A stretch of DNA of 64,000 nucleotides from Gimesia benthica (GTDB lineage Bacteria; Planctomycetota; Planctomycetia; Planctomycetales; Planctomycetaceae), in the NCBI RefSeq assembly GCF_009720525.1, contig NZ_CP043930.1, positions 1,578,501 through 1,642,500 of the forward strand. The letters run 5' to 3'. The translations under genes and the position numbers were made by a program. Every line of letters begins with the position of its first letter. The stretch's first letter is position 1. This document shows, in pieces, positions 1 through 8,047 of the stretch. The notes beneath the pieces are model-generated. The model had not been told where the DNA came from. It made no database searches and saw only the letters and a program-made list of their open reading frames with translations.

Positions 1-1
1 T

Positions 2-724
2 CTGGTGATCTCGCACATCGTAGCTTCGGGATCGAGCAAGCATAAAATCGGCGATCGGATTTCGATCTATTCTCCCCAGAGGAAGCTCATTCGCCAATGG
101 GGGAAGCAGGGGAAAGGACCGGGAGAATTCAACTGCCCGGGAGGCATCGCGGTGGCGGACAACGGCCGCATCTATGTCGCCGACCAGACCAACCACCGGG
201 TGCAGGTCTTTGATCCGACGGGCCAGTTCCTGTTTGAGTGGGGCAAGCACGGCAGTCAGCCGGGCGAATTCGGAGGCAAAGCGAATCCCAACTCACGGGT
301 CGGCGGTCCGCAGTTCCTGGCCTTCGATTCTGAGGGGAACCTCTGGACGACCGAAGGCGCCAACTGCCGCGTCCAGCAGTTTACAGCGGAAGGAAAGCTG
401 CTCCAGCACTGGGCGACCGACGCCGACACCCCGGGTGGACTGGGCGGTTATTTCAGCGGCTTTGGAGGTCAGCCGGTAAAAAGTCTCACCGGACCGATTG
501 CGGTCTGTATTGATCAGAAAGATCGTCTTTGGATCTCCGCCGTCAGCGGCCGCGTGCAACAGTTTTCGTCAGCAGGAAAGTATCTCCGCGGCTGCGGCGA
601 AAAACAGGGAACGGCTGCAGGCGAATTCTACGCCCCCCACGGGATGGCGTTTGACAGTCAGGGCAACCTGTATGTGGTCGATGCTTATAACCACCGCATT
701 CAGAAGTTTGCCGTCGCACCGTGA
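2..724 (+). CDS. NHL-repeat protein, 5' end outside the window
   Basis: The reading frame is already open at the left edge, so the N-terminus is missing; the first GTG at position 5 is probably not the real start. The visible 240 residues are beta-propeller repeats of the NHL type, with recurring blades of the form G-x-F-x-x-P-x-G-I-A and 'I-Y-V-A-D..N-H-R-V-Q-V-F', ending in 'LYVVDAYNHRIQKF'. At least four blades are visible. NHL propellers usually bind proteins or ligands at the cell surface or periplasm, and planctomycetes have many. No catalytic residues can be assigned, so the role is unknown. The gene ends about 100 bases before the next start on the same strand. Confidence 0.8.
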   Translation: MVISHIVASGSSKHKIGDRISIYSPQRKLIRQWGKQGKGPGEFNCPGGIAVADNGRIYVADQTNHRVQVFDPTGQFLFEWGKHGSQPGEFGGKANPNSRVGGPQFLAFDSEGNLWTTEGANCRVQQFTAEGKLLQHWATDADTPGGLGGYFSGFGGQPVKSLTGPIAVCIDQKDRLWISAVSGRVQQFSSAGKYLRGCGEKQGTAAGEFYAPHGMAFDSQGNLYVVDAYNHRIQKFAVAP

Positions 725-826
725 AATGAGCCCGTAATTGCGTTGGTGGTATCAATTTGAATCATAAGCTGTATAATCAAAAACGTGCAGGCACATCGCA
801 CTCCTCTTTATAACAGGTTTAGTCCC

Positions 827-1606
827 ATGAAACTGATGCTTTTCGTATTTATGTGCCTGATTCCCGTAACGGTCCCTGCAGCGGACTGGCAGCCCCCGCA
901 GAATCCCAATCCGCAGGAGATTCTGCAAAGCATCCGCAGCGATGTGCGGGCGAAAGACTACCAGACCGCTCTCGCCAAACACGTCTGGTTCCATGAGAAC
1001 GCTCTCAAATATAATTCCGCGCTCACAGGGGTTCGGCTCTCTTTTGCTCTGGCCTACTGGGATCAATTGGCTCAGATCTATCCCCCCGCACTGGAAAAAC
1101 TGAAAGAGATACGTGACCAGACCACAAAACAGGTGCTGGATGGAAAGGATGTTGCGACTTCATTCCAGGAACTGGAAGCTCTGAACCGCACGCTCGACCA
1201 AAACAACATGACGGTCGATACGTTTTTACTGCTCCACAAAGAGCATCCCGAAAAGGCAAAACTTGCATACAGGCTGGCTCAGCCGGCGCTGCTCAAAGCG
1301 AAAGAATACAAAATCTGTGGCGAGTATCTGGAACCGGAAAAATCTTACCAGCTACTGGTTCGCACAAGAGAAGCCAATCAGCAGTTAGCTAAAAACCCAC
1401 AGATCGGCCCTGGCATTCTGGAGTTCTCCGATAAGCATTTCTCGAACCAGACCGCCATCCTGATCGCCCTGCTGGTTGTCAATGACCGTCAGGAAGAAGC
1501 GCGGAGCATCGCAGACAAGGCCCGCAAAGAGTGGGATAATGCAGACTTCCATAAAGCCCTTGATTCCGCCCTGGCCGGAACAGTGCCACCTTCCTGGCCG
1601 TATTAA
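827..1606 (+). CDS. hypothetical secreted protein, paralogue of the gene at 1974
   Basis: I start at the ATG at 827 and not at the upstream in-frame start, because it gives a classical signal peptide (MKLMLFVFMCLIPVTVPAA). The mature part is about 240 residues, mostly helical, and lacks a domain I recognise. It contains 'YQTALAKHVWFHENAL' and '..YPPALEKLKEIRD', both of which recur in the gene at 1974 ('YAAALAKHVWYHQNES', 'YPPALQKLKDFRD'). The later 'EYKICGEYLEPE' also matches 'EYQVCGKYIDPE'. The two are therefore diverged tandem paralogues, one secreted and one without a signal. The pattern looks like a TPR-like helical repeat, but this is only a guess. Function unknown. Confidence 0.75.
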   Translation: MKLMLFVFMCLIPVTVPAADWQPPQNPNPQEILQSIRSDVRAKDYQTALAKHVWFHENALKYNSALTGVRLSFALAYWDQLAQIYPPALEKLKEIRDQTTKQVLDGKDVATSFQELEALNRTLDQNNMTVDTFLLLHKEHPEKAKLAYRLAQPALLKAKEYKICGEYLEPEKSYQLLVRTREANQQLAKNPQIGPGILEFSDKHFSNQTAILIALLVVNDRQEEARSIADKARKEWDNADFHKALDSALAGTVPPSWPY

Positions 1607-1647
1607 TTTCCTTATTGCCAATCAATGCTGTATAGAACGAATCTCCC

Positions 1648-1950
1648 ATCGGCTGGGCCACACACTACATTGAACAACTGCAGGCAGGTGAGACCGTCTC
1701 TTTCCGTCCACGGGGTAATTCCATGAAAGGGAAAATCGAATCCGGGCAGCTCTGCACGGTCGCCCCCGTTGAGGAAGATGAACTCCAGAAGGGAGACATT
1801 GTGCTCTGTAAAGTGAATGGCAGTCAGTACCTGCATCTGATCAAAGCCATCCAGGGCAAACGCTTTCAGATCGGCAATAACATCGGCCGGATCAACGGCT
1901 GGATTACGTTTCAGTCCATTTATGGTAAACTGATTCAGGTAGAACCCTGA
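1648..1950 (+). CDS. S24/S26-type peptidase-like small protein, non-ATG start
   Basis: The frame is open from 1636 after a TAG. It reads WATHYIEQLQAGETVSFRP, then RGNSMKGKIESGQ, then a KGDIVLCKVNG strand and a YLHLIKAIQGKRF segment. This is the layout of the LexA/signal-peptidase fold: G-x-S-M with a nucleophile Ser, then a G-D-I-V strand, then a Lys-bearing strand. The only ATG (1723) is the Met of the G-N-S-M motif itself, so starting there would remove the Ser and the conserved N-terminal part. In-frame candidates upstream are only ATC 1648, ATT 1669 and CTG 1678; ATC is shown. Either a rare start codon is used or the gene is decaying. It sits between two paralogous genes and may be cotranscribed with them. 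Confidence 0.6.
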   Translation: MGWATHYIEQLQAGETVSFRPRGNSMKGKIESGQLCTVAPVEEDELQKGDIVLCKVNGSQYLHLIKAIQGKRFQIGNNIGRINGWITFQSIYGKLIQVEP

Positions 1951-1973
1951 CCTGTATTGCGAGGAACTTGCTC

Positions 1974-2729
1974 ATGTCTGATGCTTCCGCAGATGATTTC
2001 GAGAACTGGCAGCCTCCCGACGATTGGTCGTCGCGGGATGTTCTCAGGGAAGCCCAGGCAGACCGGCGTGCGGGTCGCTATGCGGCAGCACTGGCCAAGC
2101 ATGTCTGGTATCATCAGAATGAATCGTTACCTGAGATTCGTCGATCATCCGTATTGAGAAAATGGATGGAACTCGGAGCCGAATATCCCCCTGCTCTGCA
2201 GAAGCTCAAGGATTTCCGTGATCTGGCAAAAGCAAAACTGCTGAACGGAGAGGGTGACGTTCACGAGTTTGCTGAGTTTAGCAATATCAATCAAAAGCTG
2301 GAGGAGGAGCAACAAACGGCCTCCCTGTTTCTCACGCTGGATGAGCAAGACCCGGATCTGGCTTTCAAATGTTATCCGGATGCCGAATCGTCTTTGATTC
2401 GTGCAGGTGAGTATCAGGTATGCGGGAAATATATTGATCCTGAACATACTCTGGAAATCCATTTATCAGCTCTGAATTTCCTGCACCAGCGGCCCTCTCA
2501 TACGAATCTGCCTCAGCATCTTCGTCAACACTCCCGCTTCTGGTATAACAGCGACTTCAATCAATCCTTCTATCAGCACGCCGCTGTCCTGATCGCCCTG
2601 TTAATTCACAACGATCGCAGTCCCGAAGCGCGGGCGTTTGCAGGTCGTGTGCGCTACGAGTTTAACGATCAGGTGCTGAATGAACTGGTAGCGGAAGCCC
2701 TGGAGGGACAGTTCCCTCCGGGATATTGA
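1974..2729 (+). CDS. hypothetical cytoplasmic protein, paralogue of the gene at 827
   Basis: The ATG at 1974 is preceded by GAGGA at 1961-1965, a good ribosome site, and is preferred over the in-frame TTG six bases earlier. The 251-residue product has no signal peptide. It shares several blocks with the gene at 827 ('ALAKHVWYHQN', 'YPPALQKLKDFRD', 'YQVCGKYIDPE', 'HAAVLIALLIHNDR') but has an insert around residues 180-200. No catalytic motif is visible. The shared blocks suggest duplication followed by divergence in location. Function unknown. Confidence 0.75.
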   Translation: MSDASADDFENWQPPDDWSSRDVLREAQADRRAGRYAAALAKHVWYHQNESLPEIRRSSVLRKWMELGAEYPPALQKLKDFRDLAKAKLLNGEGDVHEFAEFSNINQKLEEEQQTASLFLTLDEQDPDLAFKCYPDAESSLIRAGEYQVCGKYIDPEHTLEIHLSALNFLHQRPSHTNLPQHLRQHSRFWYNSDFNQSFYQHAAVLIALLIHNDRSPEARAFAGRVRYEFNDQVLNELVAEALEGQFPPGY

Positions 2730-2751
2730 AGCAGGCAGACCGCCCTCAGCC

Positions 2752-4128
2752 TCAGGCGCGGGTGTCGTTAATCAGGACCCGATACAGAATGTTTAAGGCA
2801 TCGTCGGCGACGGCCTGACTGACGCCGATATGGAAACAGATCTGTGAGGGACTCTGATCGATCATTTCGATCGGAATATGGTGCTCACCCAGCGCGTTGA
2901 TCGCATCGACCAGCGGATAGGAGTTGCGTTTGAGTCCCAGGCCGACCGGTGTGATGACTGACAGATTGTAGACCACGTCCATAAAATCGGGCTTGAGCTG
3001 TTTTTCAATGGCCCGCCGCAGGTCGTTGATGCTCCCTTTGAGGTCATCCTGCTTGACCAGAACGGCGATGTCGTCTTTATCGGTTGGATAATGGTAGGTG
3101 TTGATCCCGTAGCTCTGGAAGATCTTTAACAATGTCGCGGTGAAGCCAACCTCTTCGCAGAGCATGTCCTTTTCCAGGTAGATATAAGCCATGTTGTCCA
3201 GCCGGGCGATGCCGACCACGCCCTCTTCCGGTACGCGCTCGTTGAGAATCTGCGTACCGGCGGCTTCGGGGTGATTTGTATTGCGGACATGAATCGGAAT
3301 TTTGCGTTTCCGGCAGTTGAGCATCGCGTCGAGGTGAAAGACATTCACTCCTTTGGAGGAGAGCAGACGGATCTCTTTGAACGTCAGCCGGGGAATCGCC
3401 CGGGCGGCAGAGATGATGCGGGGGTCGGATTCGAGCACACCGCTCACGTCGGTCCAGTTCTCGTACTTGTCGCCGTCGATCGCATAGGCAATCTCGCCTC
3501 CGGTCAGATCGGAACCGCCACGGGAAAAGACGGCGATCTCTCCCTGTGCGGTCACGCCGTAGAAACCGGGAATGACGGTGACCATGTCGGTCTCTTCCTC
3601 GTCCAGGACCGCAATGTTATCGTAGGCGGGCTCTTCGACTTTGGCATCGAGGTAACTGTCAGTGACCAGGAAGCCGAATTCTTCCGGCAGACACGCGCGG
3701 GCTTCCATGCCTTTTCTCTGAAAATACCGCGCGATGATCCGGGCATTGTAGTGCTCGCCCCGCGAAGCAAGGAATGCGATCCGTTTATCGCCATCCAGGT
3801 TGGGCTCCAGATCGGTTTTCAGCGACTCGATCAGGTCGTTGCCTTCGATCTCCAGGTCGGAGATGATGCCGCTGAAGCGATTGATGACCGCCTGTTTGCT
3901 CTCGGTTGCGGAGATCGACTTGCGGGAGTCGCGAAAGTGCTGCCCCCGGGTCGCAATGTTGAGCAGATGATCGGTGATCTTTTCTTCGTTTTTCTGGACT
4001 CGCCCCGGAGCCGAGACCACCACAAACCGTCGTTGGGGATTGTCGGCGACAATGCGACGGACTTTTTCGATTTGAGTAGCGTTCGCTACGGAACTTCCAC
4101 CAAATTTACAGACTACACTGTTTGTCAT
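2752..4128 (-). CDS. lysC: aspartate kinase
   Basis: Phosphorylates L-aspartate with ATP, the first step toward lysine, methionine and threonine. The product starts with the diagnostic kinase motif CKFGGSSVAN at residues 7-16. It continues with an 'SRGGSDLTG' nucleotide-binding loop near residue 205 and 'SSKGVNVFHLDAML' before the C-terminal regulatory half. Two ACT-type segments follow in the last 150 residues ('EVGFTATLLKIFQSYGIN..', then '..LVDAINALGEHHIPIEMIDQ'), so feedback control by end-product amino acids is likely. At 458 residues it has the normal length of a monofunctional enzyme. A purine-rich GGGGG run lies about 8 bases before the ATG. It is transcribed alone, convergent with the hypothetical gene ending at 2729. 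Confidence 0.93.
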   Translation of the reverse strand: MTNSVVCKFGGSSVANATQIEKVRRIVADNPQRRFVVVSAPGRVQKNEEKITDHLLNIATRGQHFRDSRKSISATESKQAVINRFSGIISDLEIEGNDLIESLKTDLEPNLDGDKRIAFLASRGEHYNARIIARYFQRKGMEARACLPEEFGFLVTDSYLDAKVEEPAYDNIAVLDEEETDMVTVIPGFYGVTAQGEIAVFSRGGSDLTGGEIAYAIDGDKYENWTDVSGVLESDPRIISAARAIPRLTFKEIRLLSSKGVNVFHLDAMLNCRKRKIPIHVRNTNHPEAAGTQILNERVPEEGVVGIARLDNMAYIYLEKDMLCEEVGFTATLLKIFQSYGINTYHYPTDKDDIAVLVKQDDLKGSINDLRRAIEKQLKPDFMDVVYNLSVITPVGLGLKRNSYPLVDAINALGEHHIPIEMIDQSPSQICFHIGVSQAVADDALNILYRVLINDTRA

Positions 4129-4465
4129 ATTGTATATTCCCCCCTGTTTTATGAGTTCTCACCCGGCGGGCTTCAATGCAGCCTGCACGCGGTTAACAAA
4201 CTCGGGGGGCTTCCTCGTGGCTTCCTCTTCGTTTTTCAATCAGATTGAATAAATATTTCTTAAGTAACTGTGATCTTTATGCTTAGTTCGCATTATCAGT
4301 TACATTCCTCACTGCCTGATTCCTGTGAAATCGCTTTTGATTTCTCAAAAAACAAGCTGATGCTTAGCAACCCTAATAGAATAGCCGATAGATAACAACT
4401 GTATAAATGCTGAGACGATGTAAACTAATGTGATTATCACAACTTTCTCCAACAGAGAGTGACCT
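4129..4465. promoter_or_regulatory. divergent intergenic region of lysC and a membrane-protein gene, with a palindrome
   Basis: This 337-base stretch holds no gene and must carry promoters for both flanking genes. At 4429-4441 is a perfect inverted repeat, TGTGAT-t-ATCACA, 24 bases before the ATG at 4466. It could be a repressor operator for the DUF6790-like gene. It is not a standard CRP site, whose half-sites are six bases apart, not three. No riboswitch that I recognise precedes lysC. Confidence 0.3.
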
Positions 4466-4993
4466 ATGGGTAAGCTGATTCAATTTGTCATGGAAAATTT
4501 TACTCTCACCTTTCTGATCCTGGGACTGATCGTTTCCGGATTTTCTCTCTTGAGAAAACCGCGACCATTGTCACGAGCGAACATTGTTGAGTCCCTGTTT
4601 GCCTGGTTACTATTCTTTTCCATAGGCTGTTCTTTCTTCTATAACTTCATCATGCATTCGTTTTTTGGCGAGATGGCAGCCAGTTTCATCGGCTGGTCCC
4701 AGAGTCCGTTTCAGTTTGAAGTGGGGACCGCCAGTCTGGGTTATGCTGTGGTGGGCTTTCTGGCATTCCGTGGCAGTCTGGGCATGCGGGCCGCAGCGGT
4801 GGTTGGGCCGTCGATGTTTCTTCTGGGCGCTGCAGGCGGACACGTCTACCAGATGATCACAGCCCATAACTTTGCTCCCGGGAATGCCGGGCTGATCTTT
4901 TACACGGACATCGTGCTGCCCATCATCGGTTTTGTCCTGCTGGGCATGCAGTATCGATATCAGCGCAGGGAACAGACTGAAGTCCGGACTTAA
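4466..4993 (+). CDS. DUF6790-like integral membrane protein
   Basis: A 175-residue protein with five to six hydrophobic segments: about residues 10-28, 45-65, 85-105, 110-130 and 140-162. Conserved-looking polar positions sit within the membrane segments ('FFYNFIMHSFFGEMAASFIGW', 'GGHVYQMI'). The overall pattern matches the DUF6790 family as I remember it. No function is established for that family. Its stop codon directly abuts the ATG of the next gene (TAA-ATG), so the two are cotranscribed and probably translationally coupled. Confidence 0.7.
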   Translation: MGKLIQFVMENFTLTFLILGLIVSGFSLLRKPRPLSRANIVESLFAWLLFFSIGCSFFYNFIMHSFFGEMAASFIGWSQSPFQFEVGTASLGYAVVGFLAFRGSLGMRAAAVVGPSMFLLGAAGGHVYQMITAHNFAPGNAGLIFYTDIVLPIIGFVLLGMQYRYQRREQTEVRT

Positions 4994-5329
4994 ATGGACT
5001 CTTCCAGGAAGGATGAAGCGATCCGAATGGAAATCGACATTGAACAGGAACTGGCCGGAAAGAACCCGGCACGACTGGCACCACAGGTCCGGAAGCAGAT
5101 TCGCATTCAGCAACTACGCGTCCGCAGTCACCTGATCATGGCATTCGTGTCTGCAGGAATCTTCAGCCTGCATCTGTTTCCGGGTTGGGTTCCACTCTGG
5201 ATGGCCGTCTGTGCTCTGATTGTGTTTCCCATTTCACTGCTCTGTCTGTATGGCGATGGACGTTTACTCAAATACCAGCAGCAGAAACTGACATTGATTG
5301 AAGAAATCCTGAAATCACGGGGAAAATAG
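4994..5329 (+). CDS. small hypothetical membrane protein
   Basis: The ATG follows immediately after the stop of the preceding membrane-protein gene. The 111-residue product has a charged N-terminal helix (residues 1-45, rich in Arg, Gln and Glu) and two transmembrane helices (about 47-65 and 69-87). It ends in a charged tail (KYQQQKLTLIEEILKSRGK) that may form a coiled coil. No family is recognised. The coupling suggests it works with the DUF6790-like protein. Confidence 0.65.
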   Translation: MDSSRKDEAIRMEIDIEQELAGKNPARLAPQVRKQIRIQQLRVRSHLIMAFVSAGIFSLHLFPGWVPLWMAVCALIVFPISLLCLYGDGRLLKYQQQKLTLIEEILKSRGK

Positions 5330-5377
5330 TAAGAACCCGTTGATCCATTCTGCTATAACAGACGTTTGTCATTCCAT

Positions 5378-7756
5378 ATGCCAAGCGATTCAGTGGTAAC
5401 AGACCGGCAAGGAAAATCAAAGTGGCCCCGGCTGATCTTGTGCCTGGTCATCGTGGTGCTCGGCCTGCGCCTGGTTATTGTCGTCAGCGGGTCCCCTTCA
5501 GGTTGGCATTCGCTGTGGCATGACTGGAAAGCGGAAGCCTGGCGTCTGCTGGGGCAAACGACGTCGGTCAGCGAGGAACTTCCCGAGGAACAGGCGCAAT
5601 ACTGGTTGCAGCAGGTTGAGCAAATCCCCGCAACCCGGACCGACGCCCAGGTCGCGCTGGGGGCAGCCTGGATGCTCACCGAGCCGCAGTATGAGTTTCT
5701 CAAGCGGGACATCTTAACGACTGAAGACGCGAGGGAACTTTCTGGAAACCTGTTTGAACTCAGAGATCGGGCAGAAGCAGAGTATCAGGCTCTGTGTCGC
5801 GCTGCCTGTCTGAAACAGGCAGCGATCACCACGCAACTTGCCCCGGAAGATGTCGATTTCTGGAGACAGCGCGCGTTACTGCTGTTTGTGCTGAGCGATG
5901 AATCAGAGTGGGAACCGTCCACCGAGGACTGGCTGTCGCTGCTGGATGAGTGTGCGGCCCATGATCCGGAGAATGCATTCTACGACTACCTGGCAGCGAT
6001 CAGGTTCTATCAGCAGTCCGCCGAACCGGTCTGGGATGACGAATATCGTCTGACTCTGAAAATCACGAATCCCCCAATCTATGCACAGGCTGAGCAACGA
6101 CTGGAGGCGGGACAGAAAAAACCAACCCTGGATATGGGGGCGATTACCTGGTCGGCGACCCTGGCCTTTTTAGAACAGACATCACTCCCGCGGGGCGAGC
6201 AGATCAAAGCTGCAGAAGGGCGGAATGCCATTTATCCCGCTGAAATGATTGTCATTCGACTGCTACGCTGGTTGGACAATTCCTGCAAATCCGATCTGCT
6301 GCAAAAAAAGTACGCCGCAGTGATACGGAATGCAGACCGTGAATTGCGAATCGTAGAGCAGTTGCAGGGCCGTGACAATCTGTATGAACTGACATTCTTT
6401 AAATACAGCTTCCGCACTTTGGGACTGGGACATTCATTCCAGGTGTTGCAGACACATCCGGAGTCTTTCACTCCTGAGGAAGCTGTTCAACTGAAGCAGG
6501 ATCTGCATCAGGCCTGGCTGCAGCGGAAGCTCTTTATGGAAGCCCTGAACCGTTATCATGCTCAGCAGGACGCACAACCCGCATTTGAGGCGCCCCTCGC
6601 AACAACGCTGACTGAACTCAGCCAACCTTTTATTCTCTTGTTGTTTCTACTCTCACTGTTGCTGGTGTTGACTGCTCGTTGGGCTGGCTGGTGTGAAACA
6701 GGTACCGCGTCTCGACCGGGCTGGTGGCGAACCCTGGTTGCCTGGTTTTCTGGAGTGAGCCTGAGCCTGTTTCTCTGGGGAGTAATCCCGGCGGATGCCC
6801 TTCCGGAACGTGTCTGGAACATCCTGCTGCTGACTCTCGGTTGGGTCAGTCTGATTCTGATATTAACCTTTTCTCTGCGAATGATCCGTAAGCGAGGAAA
6901 TATTACCTGGATCCCATTAATTTCGCTGCTGCTGGTTCTCTTGATTCCTGTCCTGATCTGTTTTCAATATAGACCCCTGCAGACAATTGTGGAACAGTCC
7001 TGGCTACACGCTTCCCTGGCATTGTTCATCCCGGTTTCACTGCTGCTCGCCGTTCTTTATGGAACGGCGGTCTTCATCGTGATTCGTTTTTTATGTTCCC
7101 CCGGGTGGTCTGCACGCCGCAAGCTGACTGTCTGGGGCCTCGTTTTCCTGGTCACTCTATTGATCGTTCCCACCGGTTCTATGGTCTTTCGAGGCTCACT
7201 GAATCCAGCAGAAATACAAACCTGGTTCGGCGGTGATATTTCCGTGGCTGATGAGAATCCATTTCTCGCGCTGGCCGCCCAGAACCGGCAACCGCAAAAA
7301 CAGATCCCCACATGGATCTGGATTTATCCGCAGTGGACGTCACATCATGGAGAAGGACTCGCCGTCCTGCTGTCTCTGTCAATTCTACTCAGTTGGTCTC
7401 TCCTGCGCCGGTCACGTTCGTCGAATGCCTTGGATTCGCAGATCTGGCAAGAGGGAGTTCTCCTGCTGAGGCGTTCCAGCCTGGTCGTTCTGCTGGTTGT
7501 GACAATGGTTTACCTGGCTGCCCTGCCCTCTGTGATCAAGGCGGAAAACAAGGATTACCAGAAACGATCTCAGGCTCTACTCAACCTGCTGGAACCCCTG
7601 CAGGAAGTGGATCGTATCCAAGCGGAGATCAAAGAGGAACCAGAACAAATGCAGTCATTTGAGCTGCGCATCAAAGAGATTGAACAGCAGTTGATTGACG
7701 AGGTCGACCGCACTGTAAATCCGTCTCCACGAGGGGAGTTGAAACCACTCGAATAA
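5378..7756 (+). CDS. large hypothetical polytopic membrane protein
   Basis: I start at ATG 5378 (MPSDSVVTDRQG). The product, about 792 residues, has an N-terminal membrane anchor (about residues 18-38). A soluble helical region follows to about residue 405, with a 'NAFYDYLAAIRFYQQSAEP' segment that looks TPR-like. Then come about eight transmembrane helices (roughly 410-740). The tail is a charged coiled coil of about 50 residues (LLEPLQEVDRIQAEIKEEPEQ...). No catalytic motif or known family is seen. It starts about 50 bases after the small membrane-protein gene and may be in the same transcript. Confidence 0.7.
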   Translation: MPSDSVVTDRQGKSKWPRLILCLVIVVLGLRLVIVVSGSPSGWHSLWHDWKAEAWRLLGQTTSVSEELPEEQAQYWLQQVEQIPATRTDAQVALGAAWMLTEPQYEFLKRDILTTEDARELSGNLFELRDRAEAEYQALCRAACLKQAAITTQLAPEDVDFWRQRALLLFVLSDESEWEPSTEDWLSLLDECAAHDPENAFYDYLAAIRFYQQSAEPVWDDEYRLTLKITNPPIYAQAEQRLEAGQKKPTLDMGAITWSATLAFLEQTSLPRGEQIKAAEGRNAIYPAEMIVIRLLRWLDNSCKSDLLQKKYAAVIRNADRELRIVEQLQGRDNLYELTFFKYSFRTLGLGHSFQVLQTHPESFTPEEAVQLKQDLHQAWLQRKLFMEALNRYHAQQDAQPAFEAPLATTLTELSQPFILLLFLLSLLLVLTARWAGWCETGTASRPGWWRTLVAWFSGVSLSLFLWGVIPADALPERVWNILLLTLGWVSLILILTFSLRMIRKRGNITWIPLISLLLVLLIPVLICFQYRPLQTIVEQSWLHASLALFIPVSLLLAVLYGTAVFIVIRFLCSPGWSARRKLTVWGLVFLVTLLIVPTGSMVFRGSLNPAEIQTWFGGDISVADENPFLALAAQNRQPQKQIPTWIWIYPQWTSHHGEGLAVLLSLSILLSWSLLRRSRSSNALDSQIWQEGVLLLRRSSLVVLLVVTMVYLAALPSVIKAENKDYQKRSQALLNLLEPLQEVDRIQAEIKEEPEQMQSFELRIKEIEQQLIDEVDRTVNPSPRGELKPLE

Positions 7757-8047
7757 CAGCATTACTACTTGATCTCTGCTTTGATGTGACCGCTCAGGAA
7801 CGAACCTTCTTTTTCTTATGGCTCATATCTCATTCAACGGTCATAAGGATTCTACCGCCTTCCACAGCGTGAGGAATATCCCTGCAACTTGTGGGAAGCC
7901 TGCGGTTTTTCACTCACCTGCAAACTTCCTGACCTAGATTTCAATGGTCGTTGATGCGTCCCGTGGGGATCCGATCACCTGCCTGCAGCGATTTTGTCTG
8001 GCACTTTAGAATCGCCGGCTCTTCTCTTTCCAGTATGAGATTAGATT

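Noticed and set aside
3271..4248. 325-codon plus-strand frame opposite aspartate kinase
   Set aside because: It is entirely antisense to a well supported lysC gene, has no recognisable domain and reflects codon bias on the other strand.
4429..4441. CRP-type binding site
   Set aside because: The half-sites are separated by three bases; CRP sites need six.
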